This document shows, in pieces, positions 22,369 to 32,102 of a stretch of 64,000 bases of DNA; position 1 is the first letter of the stretch; each line of letters opens with the position of its first letter. Under the pieces are notes generated by a model. It ran no database searches, was not told where the DNA came from, and worked only from the letters and a program-made list of their open reading frames with translations. Position numbers and translations under genes: made by a program. This stretch comes from Synechococcus sp. AG-686-F08 (lineage in GTDB: Bacteria; Cyanobacteriota; Cyanobacteriia; PCC-6307; Cyanobiaceae), in assembly GCA_003210315.1 (NCBI GenBank), contig QCVQ01000003.1:1-64000 (forward strand), read 5' to 3'.

Positions 22369-22986
22369 TCAAACTTGGCGCCACACCGCCATTAATTTGC
22401 CCTGAACCTGCACCTGCTCCGCTGGCAACTCAATGGGGTCGTAAGCAGGGTTCGCCGCTTCCAAGCGCACCACACTTCCATCCAGGTGGAAATGCTTGAG
22501 CGTTGTGCCACTCCCTGCCACCAAAGCACTCACAATCGTCCCCTGACGCAGGCGACCCGGCTCTTGAACCGGCTGCATGAGCACAACATCACCATCGGCA
22601 ATGTGAGCATCGACCATCGAGTCACCATTCACCGTGAGCGCAAACAAACCACGGGTTTCGAGCACTGGAGCCAAATCAAGATGCTCTTGCACATCATCAA
22701 AGGTTTCCACCAAACCACCTGCCGCAACAGCGCCAAGCACGGGAATTCCAGACGCCACATCCCCCAACAATTGCAAGGTGCGCGCTTGACCCTCCTGCCA
22801 AGTGAGCCATCCCTTCTGCTGCAAATGGCGCAATCGGCTTTGCACAGGAGCAGGTGATCGCAGCCCCATCGCCTGCATCATCTGACGAATGGAGGGGCTA
22901 TGGCGATGGCTACCGATGTAGTCCGACAGCCAGTCGTACAGCTCCTGCTGAGCAGTGGTGAGAGGCTCGGGGGATCCAGTGGTCAC
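22369..22986 (-). CDS. lexA: LexA repressor
   Basis: A 205-residue protein with the full LexA layout: N-terminal winged HTH (residues 8-70, SPSIRQMMQAMGL), autocleavage site Ala89-Gly90 (AVAAGG) and S24-type catalytic Ser123 (GDSMVDA) and Lys164 (GTTLKHF). It represses SOS or related genes and cleaves itself when stimulated by RecA. The start at 22986 gives the normal length. A LexA-box-like sequence lies about 25 bp upstream (23009-23022), consistent with self-repression. It is a host gene at the edge of the element; the tRNA lies below it on the same strand. Confidence 0.95.
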   Translation of the reverse strand: MTTGSPEPLTTAQQELYDWLSDYIGSHRHSPSIRQMMQAMGLRSPAPVQSRLRHLQQKGWLTWQEGQARTLQLLGDVASGIPVLGAVAAGGLVETFDDVQEHLDLAPVLETRGLFALTVNGDSMVDAHIADGDVVLMQPVQEPGRLRQGTIVSALVAGSGTTLKHFHLDGSVVRLEAANPAYDPIELPAEQVQVQGKLMAVWRQV

Positions 22987-23008
22987 CGGGATGATCCAAT
23001 TTAGTCAA

Positions 23009-23022
23009 TACATTTGTACCTA
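23009..23022 (-). promoter_or_regulatory. Probable LexA box upstream of lexA
   Basis: On the minus strand the sequence GGTACAAATGTATT fits the cyanobacterial LexA consensus RGTAC-N3-D-GTWCB except for one base. It is 25-35 bp from the lexA start. Confidence 0.5.
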
Positions 23023-23045
23023 TTCAATAGGGATTTGGCAAGGCC

Positions 23046-23516
23046 TTAGGGCTTAGGAGCTTGTGCGCAGATCCAATTCACCTTGGAAGCCGTTCCCTTT
23101 CGCCCTGGATAAGGGCTCCAGCGCCCCTCCTGATCCTGCCGCTCCAACACCCCATCAACACACTGGGCGCGCATGGATAACTGCCGCATTCCCCAGGGAT
23201 TGTCCTCACCTTTGCGCATCAACAACAAAGCCTGAAAGGTCACCGTCTGATCCTCACGGCGAGGATCACGCAAATATTCAGCGGCGTCGATTTTGGGGGA
23301 TTGCATCGCCTCCATAAACATCCAACCAGCCTGGGATGCCGTCTCCTGATCACTCATTTGCAGGCGCACCTCACTCCAAAACTTGGGCTCAGGTTTTGGC
23401 GCCCATCTGGCATCGCTTGGCAACGCAGAGGCAACCGACACAACAGCCGCGGTGGATCCGGTGATCACGATGGTTCGCAATCCAACCGACGTCCTCAGAA
23501 TGGAAAGAACGCTCAT
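23046..23516 (-). CDS. Secreted conserved protein
   Basis: A 156-residue protein with an N-terminal signal or anchor (GLRTIVITGSTAAVVSVASALPSDA). The mature part includes a Trp-rich, β-like segment and two Cys (RAQCVDG, WICAQ), the pattern common to small exported picocyanobacterial proteins. It is the last gene of a tight three-gene operon: its ATG overlaps the stop of the 23513 gene by 4 bases. Function unknown. Confidence 0.7.
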   Translation of the reverse strand: MSVLSILRTSVGLRTIVITGSTAAVVSVASALPSDARWAPKPEPKFWSEVRLQMSDQETASQAGWMFMEAMQSPKIDAAEYLRDPRREDQTVTFQALLLMRKGEDNPWGMRQLSMRAQCVDGVLERQDQEGRWSPYPGRKGTASKVNWICAQAPKP

Positions 23517-23761
23517 GACTTCTCCTTATCGACGTTTTTTTGCTTGATCAATTCCGCCAACATTTCCAATTTGGCGTTTTCGGATTCGGAGGCGCGAGAC
23601 GCCATCCAGGCACTAGACGCCTTGAGCTGAGCCAGTTGCTGAACCAAAGACAACGCCGTTTCTCTCAGAGTTTCGATGTCATCGCACTCCCGGATGAAGC
23701 GGCCCCACTTCTCGAGCTCAAAGGATTGTTCCAGGCCTCGCTCAATTGGATTGATGCTCAT
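23513..23761 (-). CDS. Conserved hypothetical protein
   Basis: An 82-residue helical, charged protein (IERGLEQSFELEKWGRFIREC... ETALSLVQQLAQLKAS) likely to form a coiled coil. It overlaps both neighbours by 4 bases (ATGA), so the three genes 23928-23046 are one translationally coupled operon. Function unknown. Confidence 0.65.
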   Translation of the reverse strand: MSINPIERGLEQSFELEKWGRFIRECDDIETLRETALSLVQQLAQLKASSAWMASRASESENAKLEMLAELIKQKNVDKEKS

Positions 23762-23928
23762 GCGCTCTGCTCCCTCTGTTCCTGATCCTTCTGCTCCTGC
23801 TCCAGCAAAGGGTCTGGCTCACCATTGCAGATGGCTTGAGCCCTGAGATAAAAGCCGCTGTCGCGATCACCCGCCGCCTCTAGGGCTTCGAGAACCCTCT
23901 TCCAGTTGTCGCGTTCGACTTGATCCAT
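23758..23928 (-). CDS. Small conserved hypothetical protein
   Basis: A 56-residue protein, MDQVERDNWKRVLEALEAAG..., ending in a Gln/Glu-rich helix. It is the first gene of the three-gene operon and its stop overlaps the next ATG. The start at 23928 lies 3 bp after the end of the hydrolase gene on the same strand. Function unknown. Confidence 0.65.
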   Translation of the reverse strand: MDQVERDNWKRVLEALEAAGDRDSGFYLRAQAICNGEPDPLLEQEQKDQEQREQSA

Positions 23929-23931
23929 GCT

Positions 23932-24684
23932 TCAAGTTGACGTTGAAAAAATCTTACGTAGAAATTTGAGACTGAGGTCACGCACCGCTGTCCATTCAGC
24001 ATCCACGGTGATCGCATGACCACTGCGCTCTAACCAGTGAAGCTCTCGAGGAGAAGACTGCACGTTGCGCATCAACAGCGCAATTCCACTGGCTGAAATA
24101 ACCTTGTCGCGACGACTCGCAATGGCCAACAGCGGTTGCTGAACCTGGGTGAGCTGCTTGCGCGTGCGAGAGATGAGATCAAGCACGCGAGCGCTGGTTG
24201 CCACGGGATAGCGGTCGTAAGACCACAGCCGCTTTGCGGCGCCTTGATCAAAGAAATCAGAGGCCGGCTTTGGCAACGATTCCGTGAAACGGATGAGCAA
24301 AGGGGCCAAAAAACGGCGCGGATCTCCGCTGCGTATGGGTGGTGAATACAGCAGGAGAGCCTTGATTTGTGGATAGCGCAACGCCAATTGCAAGCTCAAA
24401 ATCGATCCCAACGACAGACCTCCCACCACCACACTCTGACCTTCTGACAACAGGCGGGTGATCAAGGCATCGAGAGGGGCAATCCACTGCTGCGGATGCA
24501 CTTCCATCAGATCCTTGAGGGTGGTTCCATGACCCGCGAGCAGGGGAACTTCAATGCCATAACCCTCGGCGTTCAAAGACTCAGCGAGCAGCTGCATCTC
24601 AGAGGGCGAACCTGTAAATCCATGAATGAGAACGACAGTCACTGCCCCACCAGGCAGTGAAAACGCCTGGGGCGAAGCACTCAC
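23932..24684 (-). CDS. Alpha/beta hydrolase (carboxylesterase-like)
   Basis: A 250-residue single-domain hydrolase. IHGFTGSP (oxyanion hole) near residue 20, nucleophile elbow GGLSLGS (about residue 95) and ERSGHAIT with the catalytic His (about 222) are all present; Asp comes from SRRDK. The pattern is that of the Est30/YvaK carboxylesterase family, acting on short-chain esters. Substrate unknown. The stop of argF overlaps its ATG by 4 bases, so the two are co-transcribed on the minus strand. Confidence 0.82.
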   Translation of the reverse strand: MSASPQAFSLPGGAVTVVLIHGFTGSPSEMQLLAESLNAEGYGIEVPLLAGHGTTLKDLMEVHPQQWIAPLDALITRLLSEGQSVVVGGLSLGSILSLQLALRYPQIKALLLYSPPIRSGDPRRFLAPLLIRFTESLPKPASDFFDQGAAKRLWSYDRYPVATSARVLDLISRTRKQLTQVQQPLLAIASRRDKVISASGIALLMRNVQSSPRELHWLERSGHAITVDAEWTAVRDLSLKFLRKIFSTST

Positions 24685-25628
24685 AAACCACCAAGCAACA
24701 CAGCCAGGAGGGCCTGCTGGGCATGCAAACGATTCTCCGCTTGGTCAAAGATCCGGCTTGAGGCACTCTCCATCACCCCAGCGCTGATCTCCTCGTCTCG
24801 GTGGGCAGGCAAACAGTGCAGAACAATCGCTTTCGGATCAGCTTCTGCTAGCAGGGCCTCATCCAAGCAAAAACCTTTAAAGGCCTGTTCGCGCTCCGCT
24901 TGCTCCTGTTCCTGACCCATCGACGCCCATACATCCGTGTACAGCGCCTGGGCGCCACGAACCGCCGCCACTGGATCACTGGTGACCTCAATCTGGGCTC
25001 CAGACACGGCAAGAGCACGGGCTTGATCCAGAACCCCAGGTAGCGGCTCAAAACCATCGGGACAGCCGATGCGCACATTCACGCCCAGAAGCGCACCGCA
25101 GAGCATTAAGGAGTGGGCCACGTTGTTGCCATCACCGACATAAGCCAGGGTTTGGCCTTGCAAATCACCGAAGGCCTCCTGCATCGTGAGGAAATCAGCC
25201 AAGGCCTGACATGGATGTTCCAGGTCCGTGAGGGCATTGATGACAGGAATGGAAGCCCAGTAGGCGTAATCCACGAGCTCCTGTTGGGCATAGGTGCGCA
25301 CTGCGAGAGCGTCACAAAAACGGCTCAACACCCTGGCCGTATCTTCCAGAGGTTCACCACGACCGAGCTGGGTGACCTGGGGATTGAGATCCACGGTTTG
25401 ACCACCGAGCCGGGCCATCGCTACTTGAAAACTCACCCTGGTGCGTGTGGACGCTTTGGTGAAGATCAACCCGAGCACCCGATTGCCGAGGTCGATGCGA
25501 CGGTCACCCGACTTCAGTTGGCGCGCAAGGTCGAGCAGGGCCTGAGTTTCTTGCGCAGAAACGTCTGCAGACGACAGGTAATCACGCCCGCTCAGGGAGG
25601 TGAGAACAGCAGCAACGCCCTTATCCAT
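24681..25628 (-). CDS. argF: Ornithine carbamoyltransferase
   Basis: A 315-residue protein of normal length. It makes citrulline from ornithine and carbamoyl phosphate in arginine synthesis. Carbamoyl-phosphate binding STRTR is at 60-64, HPCQ near 138 and the ornithine-binding HCLPAHR near 274. It is the first gene of a run with the hydrolase gene, and lies downstream of the ftsH terminator at 25733. Confidence 0.96.
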   Translation of the reverse strand: MDKGVAAVLTSLSGRDYLSSADVSAQETQALLDLARQLKSGDRRIDLGNRVLGLIFTKASTRTRVSFQVAMARLGGQTVDLNPQVTQLGRGEPLEDTARVLSRFCDALAVRTYAQQELVDYAYWASIPVINALTDLEHPCQALADFLTMQEAFGDLQGQTLAYVGDGNNVAHSLMLCGALLGVNVRIGCPDGFEPLPGVLDQARALAVSGAQIEVTSDPVAAVRGAQALYTDVWASMGQEQEQAEREQAFKGFCLDEALLAEADPKAIVLHCLPAHRDEEISAGVMESASSRIFDQAENRLHAQQALLAVLLGGL

Positions 25629-25732
25629 GCCAGCGGCTTCAAAGGAGTGTTATCGGGGATGAAAGGGCTGCTCGTCAAGCCTTCTTGAGCCCGCGTGCTG
25701 GAAACGTTGCGATTGGGGACGCCAAATGCTTC

Positions 25733-25762
25733 AAAAAAAACTGCCCCCATAAGGGGGCAGTT
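25733..25762 (-). terminator. Terminator of ftsH
   Basis: AACTGCCCCC-ATAA-GGGGGCAGTT, an almost perfect stem, followed on the minus strand by eight T. It lies 50 bp below the ftsH stop. Confidence 0.85.
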
Positions 25763-25814
25763 GATGCAATGCGTGAAGGCAGAACAGACATCTGCCCCTT
25801 AAAAATGCGCGACG

Positions 25815-27698
25815 TTATGCAGCAACAGAGTGCTCATCAGGCATCACACTGGCTGAGAGCATCTCTCGAAGATCATCCCCTTCGATCACTTCCTTTTCAA
25901 GAATTTTCTGGGAGATCGTTTCGAGCAAAGCCATGTTTTGACGAAGGATCGAGAGAGCTTGATCATGGGCGCGGTCCACTAAACCCCGCACTTCGCGATC
26001 GATCGCTTGGGCTGTGGCATCACTCACCGCACGGCGGGGGTTGTTGTTGCCACCAAGGAAACGGCCGCCACCTTGCTTGTCATAGGCAAGCGGTCCGAGG
26101 GTGTCGCTCATCCCGTAGGTGCCAACCATTTGCTCGGCGATATCGGTGGCGCGCTGGAGGTCATTGGCTGCGCCGGTGGTGATTTTGCCGAAAACGATTT
26201 CCTCTGCAGAACGACCGCCTAGAAGGGTGGCAATTTGACCTTCTAAATCCTCGCGAGAATTGAGGAAGCGCTCTTCCGTGGGAAGTTGCAGCGTGTAGCC
26301 AAGGGCGCTCATGCCGCGGGGCACGATCGAAATTTTGGCCACCTTGCTGCCGCCGGGCATCAGGTGACCCACGATCGCGTGACCAACCTCGTGATAAGCA
26401 ACGACCTTTTTCTCGTCGTCTTGCATCACCCGGCTCTTTTTCTCCAGGCCGGCAACAACTCGCTCGATTGCTTCATTGAGGTCGCCCTGTACGACTTCTT
26501 TCTTGTAATTACGGGCCGCGAGGAGGGCTGCTTCATTCACCAAATTGGCGAGATCGGCACCGGCAAAACCACTGGTGGCTTGAGCAATTTTGTCTAAATC
26601 AACCTCTTCAGCAAGTTTTACTTTTTTGGCGTAGATATCGAGAATCGTTTTACGACCTGAAAGGTCTGGACGATCCACCAACACCTGACGGTCGAAACGA
26701 CCGGGACGAAGCAACGCTGCATCCAAAACTTCAGGTTGGTTGGTGGCGGCCAACACGATCACAGGCTTGTCTTTGGAGGCAAAACCATCCATTTCTGTGA
26801 GCAGTTGATTCAGGGTTTGCTCACGCTCATCGTTACCCCCAACCACGCCCATGGAGCCGGAACGGCTCTTACCAATCGCATCAAGTTCGTCGATAAAGAT
26901 GATGCAAGGAGCATTCTTCTTGGCTTGTTCGAACAAGTCACGAACGCGAGCAGCACCAGCTCCTACGAAGAGTTCTACAAATTCAGAACCACTGATGATG
27001 AAGAAAGGAACACCCGCCTCACCAGCCACGGCCTTAGAGAGCAAGGTTTTACCTGTACCCGGAGGACCAACAAGCAAGACCCCTTTGGGAATTCGTGCTC
27101 CGATATCGGTATAACGCTCAGGAGTTTTTAAGAAATCAACAATTTCATTGAGCTCATCCTTGGCTTCATCGACACCTGCCACGTCGGCAAACGTGACCCG
27201 AGATTGCTCATCAGGCACATAAACCTTGGCTTTGCTCTTTGTGAAATTGAGTGCACCTTGTGCACCACCGCCACCCATGGAGCGGCGCGCAAAGAATTGC
27301 AGCACCAGGATGAAAATTAGCGGCGGCACCACCCAACTCAAGATGGTGGTGAAAATATTGGGCTTCTTCGGAGGAGCAGCAGCAAACTCAACTCCCTTGC
27401 TCTCAAGGCGCTGAGGCAGATCCATGTCGAAGATCGGCGTGGTCGCGAGCACGGAAGGGGCACCTTCCTCAACCTCACTGAGCTCGTAGCGAATTTGATC
27501 TTGGGTAATGAAGGCGCGCTTCACCGCTCCATCATTCACTTGATCGATAAAGAGTGAATAGGGCACCCGAGGCACCTGCTGCATGCCCTGATTAGGGATG
27601 AAGCTGCTGAGAAGCAGCAGCACTCCGAAGCCAATCAGCACCAGATTGATGATCCCGAAGCGCCGATTAGGGCGATTGTCATCTTCTCGAATCGCCAT
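25815..27698 (-). CDS. ftsH: Membrane ATP-dependent zinc protease FtsH
   Basis: A 627-residue protein when started at ATG 27698 ([10 protein letters not shown]); a start five codons earlier is possible. Two N-terminal spans (about 15-33 and 114-136) flank a periplasmic or lumenal loop. AAA module: Walker A GPPGTGKT (211-218), Walker B IIFIDELD (267-274) and the SRH region around [15 protein letters not shown]. Zinc protease motif HEVGH is at 436-440. Cyanobacterial FtsH forms hexamers that degrade damaged photosystem II D1 and other membrane proteins. The terminator at 25733 ends the transcript. Confidence 0.96.
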   Translation of the reverse strand: MAIREDDNRPNRRFGIINLVLIGFGVLLLLSSFIPNQGMQQVPRVPYSLFIDQVNDGAVKRAFITQDQIRYELSEVEEGAPSVLATTPIFDMDLPQRLESKGVEFAAAPPKKPNIFTTILSWVVPPLIFILVLQFFARRSMGGGGAQGALNFTKSKAKVYVPDEQSRVTFADVAGVDEAKDELNEIVDFLKTPERYTDIGARIPKGVLLVGPPGTGKTLLSKAVAGEAGVPFFIISGSEFVELFVGAGAARVRDLFEQAKKNAPCIIFIDELDAIGKSRSGSMGVVGGNDEREQTLNQLLTEMDGFASKDKPVIVLAATNQPEVLDAALLRPGRFDRQVLVDRPDLSGRKTILDIYAKKVKLAEEVDLDKIAQATSGFAGADLANLVNEAALLAARNYKKEVVQGDLNEAIERVVAGLEKKSRVMQDDEKKVVAYHEVGHAIVGHLMPGGSKVAKISIVPRGMSALGYTLQLPTEERFLNSREDLEGQIATLLGGRSAEEIVFGKITTGAANDLQRATDIAEQMVGTYGMSDTLGPLAYDKQGGGRFLGGNNNPRRAVSDATAQAIDREVRGLVDRAHDQALSILRQNMALLETISQKILEKEVIEGDDLREMLSASVMPDEHSVAA

Positions 27699-27749
27699 GA
27701 AGCTGATTCCCAATTGCGCACCAAACTAAGTCGGTTGTTTCCCTGATGG

Positions 27750-28637
27750 GTGCACGTGCTGGGAGGAGAACCGAACGCCTGGAGCTCAAGCGAAAGTCTG
27801 CGTCCCTATTGGCGTAGTTCCCTCGGGACCAGTGCATGGCTCCATCCCCTTGGTATTTGGACCAGCAGGCGCCTTCGCAAGGGCCATGGACCTCTCAAAC
27901 AAAGGCATTACCAATCCCTCAATTTCATTCAGATCCTTCGCGCTTTGCTTAGGCCAAAGCACTTGAAGCGCCTCGAAACACGGACAGCCCTGGCCTTCAT
28001 CTTTGGCCCTCTGCTCTTTGCACTTGGATCCTGGTTGCAACTCCACACCAGCCAATCGCCATCCTTAGCCCTTGGTTTGTTGGCAATTGGGTCTGTGTTC
28101 TTCACAGCAGGTAGTTGGTGGCAACTCCAGCAAGCACGTATTGGAGATCGAGCGCTGCCAAAAAATGGACCGCTCTGGGAATGGTGTGGCCTGCGTTGCG
28201 CCCTCACCCAGAGCGTTGGCACGGTGTTGTTCAACATCGGCACCTTTTTCAGTTGGAATCAGCAGCAACCCAATGCTGAGCTCTGGCTATTGCTGGGCAT
28301 CCTCCCCAATCTGATCGGATCCATCCTCTTTCTGATCTCTGCCGCCTATGGAATGCAAGAGGTGGGGCACGGCAGGCTGCTGGTCTTCGAACCAGATCAC
28401 CTCGGCTGGTGGATTTCAATCGTGAATGCGTTGGGTTGTGTCTGGTTCATGCAATCGGCAATCGCAGGGTGGCCGACAAGCGTGCCCCTGGAACAGGTGC
28501 TCGACAGCACAATGTCCATGCGAACCACCTTGCTCGGCTCGCTGGCGTTCGCGATTGTTGGAATCCTGAGCCTGGCGGAATGCTCTGAAGATGAAATCAG
28601 ACCGATCGAAGCGCCGTCATCGAGACAAAATTTATGA
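27750..28637 (+). CDS. YrhK-domain membrane protein
   Basis: A protein of up to 295 residues. The first in-frame start is GTG 27750; no ATG occurs early, so the true N-terminus is uncertain and the first about 65 residues may not be translated. After that come repeated hydrophobic segments (FIFGPLLFALGSWLQL, LLAIGSVFFTAGSWWQL, GTVLFNIGTFFSW, LLGILPNLIGSILFLISAA and more), with the GS-xF-x-GS pattern of YrhK domains. Inner membrane, function unknown. The downstream K+ channel gene overlaps it by 47 bases. Confidence 0.7.
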   Translation: MHVLGGEPNAWSSSESLRPYWRSSLGTSAWLHPLGIWTSRRLRKGHGPLKQRHYQSLNFIQILRALLRPKHLKRLETRTALAFIFGPLLFALGSWLQLHTSQSPSLALGLLAIGSVFFTAGSWWQLQQARIGDRALPKNGPLWEWCGLRCALTQSVGTVLFNIGTFFSWNQQQPNAELWLLLGILPNLIGSILFLISAAYGMQEVGHGRLLVFEPDHLGWWISIVNALGCVWFMQSAIAGWPTSVPLEQVLDSTMSMRTTLLGSLAFAIVGILSLAECSEDEIRPIEAPSSRQNL

Positions 28638-29331
28638 GCTGCTCTTAAGCCTCTGCTTAATGGTGCTGGTGAGCTTTGCCTTTCCGCGCCTGAGCTGGAT
28701 CGGCCTGCTTGGCTACGCCTTGATCGCCTTGCTGCTCACGCAATTGGTGATGATCCGCAAAGAAACGCTCACCCTGGGAGATCGTTTGTACCAGCTCCTA
28801 GGTCTTGGAGCTCTTAGTGCCCTGCTTCTGTGGCAAATCACCCCTATCCGCTGGGTGGTGAGCGGCGTTCCACTCGTGCTCACCTGGAGTGTGTTGGTGG
28901 GTTGGAGCGTGATCCGCTTGGTGGAACGATTGTCCCAGGAACGGAGAGTCACCTCTGGGTTGCTGATGGGAGCTGCCGCTGGCTATTTGCTGTTGGGGCT
29001 CACAGCTGGCTTGGTGATGAGTGCGGTGGAAACCATTCAACCGGGCAGTTTCGCGCCACTCAACATGCTTCAAGAATCCGCCAGTGGGGCCAACGCAACC
29101 GTGCTGATGAAGCTGAATGACTTCTCTCAAATCAATTATTTCGCCTTCATTTGCTTAACCACGGTGGGCTTAGGCGACATCCAACCCGTGCTGCCTGCCT
29201 CGCGGATACTGGCGGTCATCACAGGAATCATTGGTCCGCTCTATCTAGCGGTGGTGATGGGAGTTCTGATCGGTCGCTATACCAACCAAGTGGAAGAGAA
29301 AGACATTTTTAAGCACGAAGACCGACGGTGA
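28591..29331 (+). CDS. Potassium channel-family protein
   Basis: A 246-residue membrane protein with about five or six hydrophobic segments. The pore region near residues 185-205 contains the selectivity filter TTVGLGD, here CLTTVGLGDIQPV, and is followed by the last span, the Ion_trans_2 arrangement. The start is inside the end of the preceding gene, hence probably co-translated. Likely K+ transport across the inner membrane; no regulatory domain (RCK) is present. Confidence 0.85.
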   Translation: MKSDRSKRRHRDKIYELLLSLCLMVLVSFAFPRLSWIGLLGYALIALLLTQLVMIRKETLTLGDRLYQLLGLGALSALLLWQITPIRWVVSGVPLVLTWSVLVGWSVIRLVERLSQERRVTSGLLMGAAAGYLLLGLTAGLVMSAVETIQPGSFAPLNMLQESASGANATVLMKLNDFSQINYFAFICLTTVGLGDIQPVLPASRILAVITGIIGPLYLAVVMGVLIGRYTNQVEEKDIFKHEDRR

Positions 29332-29382
29332 GTCGAGACCTCAGCACTAGCGTGAACCCTCATTAAAGACGTAACAACCACC

Positions 29383-30339
29383 ATGCAATACGCATCCCTA
29401 TCCAACGGTGACCGGATGCCGTTGTTAGGTCTAGGCACCTGGAAGTCCGAATCAAGGCAGGTCTATACAGCAGTAAGAGAAGCGATCAAGATTGGATACC
29501 GCCACATTGATTGCGCAAGTATTTATGGCAATGAGAAGGAAGTAGGTGATGCCATTCAGGACGCAATTCACAATCATGAGGTCACAAGATCAGAGCTTTG
29601 GATCACATCCAAGCTCTGGTCGAATTGCCATGGCAAGGATGATGCAGAAGCAGCACTTAGACAATCACTTCAGAATCTCGGAGTGGACTATCTCAATCTT
29701 TATCTGATTCATTGGCCGGTGAGCATCAGACCAGAGAAGACTTTTGCAGAGTCGGTTGATGATCTACTCACACCGGAACAAAGTCCGATCAGCGAAACAT
29801 GGGAGGCGATGGAATCAGTGCGCGATCAAGGTCTTACAAAACACATTGGTGTTAGCAACTTTTCAATTAAAAAATTGCAAAAGCTGATCTCCCATTGCAA
29901 GCAGAAACCAGAGGTAAATCAAGTGGAGCACCATCCCCTGTTGCAACAACCACAGCTTGTTCAGTACTGCGCTTTAGAGGGGATTTTGATCACCGCCTAT
30001 TCCCCACTTGGATCGATGGACCGGCCTCAATCTCTCAAGGTGAAAGACGCTCCAGTTGTGCTCGACAATCCCGTGATTCGTTCGATTGCCGAGACACGCG
30101 GCTGTTCGCCGGCCCAGGTGGTATTGGCATGGGATGTACAACGGGGCATTTCAGCGATTCCTAAATCCGTGAAACCGTCACGGTTGCTTGAAAATCTCCA
30201 AGCTGCGGACATCCAACTCAGCGACACCGAGCTGCAAAAGATTGAAGCGCTCGATCAAAACGTTCGCCTTGTAAATGGAGCGTTTTGGGTGATGGAGGGC
30301 GGCCCTTGGACGCTTCAATCGCTCTGGGACTCCCCTTAA
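29383..30339 (+). CDS. Aldo/keto reductase
   Basis: A 318-residue NADPH-dependent oxidoreductase with the complete tetrad: Asp43, Tyr48 (HIDCASIYGNE), Lys77 (WITSKLW) and His110 (LIHWP). GxGTW at the start and IPKS near the end bind cofactor. It reduces aldehydes or sugars; the exact substrate is unknown. Its end overlaps the convergent ribD end by 4 bases. Confidence 0.93.
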   Translation: MQYASLSNGDRMPLLGLGTWKSESRQVYTAVREAIKIGYRHIDCASIYGNEKEVGDAIQDAIHNHEVTRSELWITSKLWSNCHGKDDAEAALRQSLQNLGVDYLNLYLIHWPVSIRPEKTFAESVDDLLTPEQSPISETWEAMESVRDQGLTKHIGVSNFSIKKLQKLISHCKQKPEVNQVEHHPLLQQPQLVQYCALEGILITAYSPLGSMDRPQSLKVKDAPVVLDNPVIRSIAETRGCSPAQVVLAWDVQRGISAIPKSVKPSRLLENLQAADIQLSDTELQKIEALDQNVRLVNGAFWVMEGGPWTLQSLWDSP

Positions 30340-31434
30340 CCAGCTGGATCAAGGGGAGGCGTTAACGCTCCAAGCAACAGATCACACCCCAACCACTCTG
30401 CCGTCAGCGCGGACAGAGGAATCACCTGATCCATGGCCGAGAAGCCCAGGTCGCCAAGCGACGTGCGAGCCAATGTGCCCCCAAGCAGCTTGGGGGCAAT
30501 CACCACCGCTAACTCCTGCACACAACCCTGCTGGACTGCTGCAGCCGCTAAGGCCGGGCCGCATTCCCAAAGAACACGGTTGCAGCCTCTTGCAGCCAAG
30601 GCATGTAAAAGATCCAACGGCTCGCTTGCCAGAAGCTCGAGGCATTCCGGACCCTCAGGCAGGGGACGATCAGCGCAGCCTGGTCCATGGGCAAGAAGCG
30701 TTGACGCCAGGCGTGTATCCCAAAGCTGAGCTTGGGTTGGGAGGTCAAGACTGCGACTCAGCACCACACGCAAGGGTTCGGGCGAACGGGCTCCACGGCT
30801 CGTGAGCAGAGGGTTATCAGCGCGCACGGTGCCGCCTCCCACAATCACCGCATCACAACCAGCCCGCAACTGATGCACCCAAGCGCGAGCTGGAGGGGCA
30901 CTAATCCACTGACTTTCGCCATTCGTAAGCGCGGTGCGGCCATCCAAGCTCATCGCCCACTTGAGAAGGCCCCAGGGACGGCCGGTTTGAACGCGATGCA
31001 CGAAGGCACGGTTTTGATGGGCTGCTTCAGCCTCGAGCACGCCGGTGATCACCTCCAAACCGGCATCCCGCAAACGCTGAATGCCACCACCAGCCACACG
31101 CGGATCAGGATCTTTGAGTGCCACAACCACGCGCTGAATGCCGGCCTGAATCACAGCCTCCGAGCAGGGGGGGGGTGCGGCCCTGATGGCAACAGGGCTC
31201 GAGCGTGACGATGATCGTGCCGCCCTTGGCGCGCCCACCGGCTTGAGCAAGCGCACCCACCTCGGCATGGGCTTGACCTGCCTTGGCGTGAAAGCCTTCG
31301 CCCGCCAGCGCTCCTTGAGCATCCAGCACCACCGCTCCCACCAAGGGATTGGGGCTGGTTTGGCCTCCCGCCAAGGCCGCAAGCTGCAGCGCCCGGCGCA
31401 TCCAAAGGGTCCAGCGGTCGGAGCCGGCCTGCAT
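30336..31434 (-). pseudogene. ribD: Riboflavin biosynthesis RibD, split by a one-base shift at a G9 run
   Basis: Two frames make one RibD. The N-terminal deaminase part (from ATG 31434, MQAGSDRW...; it has GQAHAEVGAL and TLEPCCHQGRTPP zinc and catalytic residues) is followed in another frame by CSEAVIQAGIQRVVVALKDPDP and the reductase domain, which ends at 30336. The switch is at the nine-G run 31167-31175, which reads ACC-CCC-CCC-C-TGC on the minus strand; eight bases would keep the frame. RibD performs two steps of riboflavin synthesis and should be essential, so a sequencing or assembly error, or a slippage-prone contingency run, is more likely than true loss. Start 31434 overlaps the upstream stop as TGATG. 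Confidence 0.82.
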
Positions 31435-31931
31435 CAGCTCAGCGGCTGGGTTTGCACATCGCGCCATTCACCCACTACGTAAGGGGGAACAGGCAACTCA
31501 TTGAAGACTCCTGGCAGGAACAAACGCAAAGGCCGGTTGTTGCTCAGATCGCCAAGAAGTGGATCGAGGGCGAATTCCGCGGCAGCCTCACGGCCATCAC
31601 TGACGAGCGCAGGATTATCGAGGGTGATGTCGTCTAGTTCCCATTTCTTCACTCCGGCCTGAACGCCCATCGAAACCGGATGGTCAAGCCGAACCTTGCC
31701 GGGGTAGCCCACGATTCTCAGAACCACGGGATTGCCTGGCTCGCCTTTGCGATAGACCACGGCTTGCCAGCTGTCGTAATCAAGGTCGCGCAAACTTTCA
31801 AGGCTGCGCAGCATCGGAGCGCCGGCCTCGTCGTTGTGCTGGTGCACCTGCGCCAGGGCTGCATTGGGAGTGACCAGAAGCAGAAGCAACGCAGCCAACA
31901 AGGAGACCAACAGTCGACGCAGCACGCCCAT
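31434..31931 (-). CDS. DUF3122-family secreted protein
   Basis: A 165-residue protein with a signal peptide (LLVSLLAALLLLLVTPNAALA). The mature domain (SWQAVVYRKGEPGNPVVLRIVGYPGKVRLDHPV...) is the cyanobacterial DUF3122 fold, of unknown function. It shares its stop region with the start of ribD (TGATG). Confidence 0.75.
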   Translation of the reverse strand: MGVLRRLLVSLLAALLLLLVTPNAALAQVHQHNDEAGAPMLRSLESLRDLDYDSWQAVVYRKGEPGNPVVLRIVGYPGKVRLDHPVSMGVQAGVKKWELDDITLDNPALVSDGREAAAEFALDPLLGDLSNNRPLRLFLPGVFNELPVPPYVVGEWRDVQTQPLS

Positions 31932-32102
31932 TCGCTCAAACCAATCGATGCAGCCATCATCGGCGTTGCCTGCAAGGACTGCGGAACTTACAGGCCTCAG
32001 AAAGACAAAAACAAAATGATCCTCTCCCCCCTACAAGGAGGAAGATTCAGTTAAGCCATGGGCCCTTATATCAAATTTTAACAGCAATGAGCAGAAATAG
32101 AC

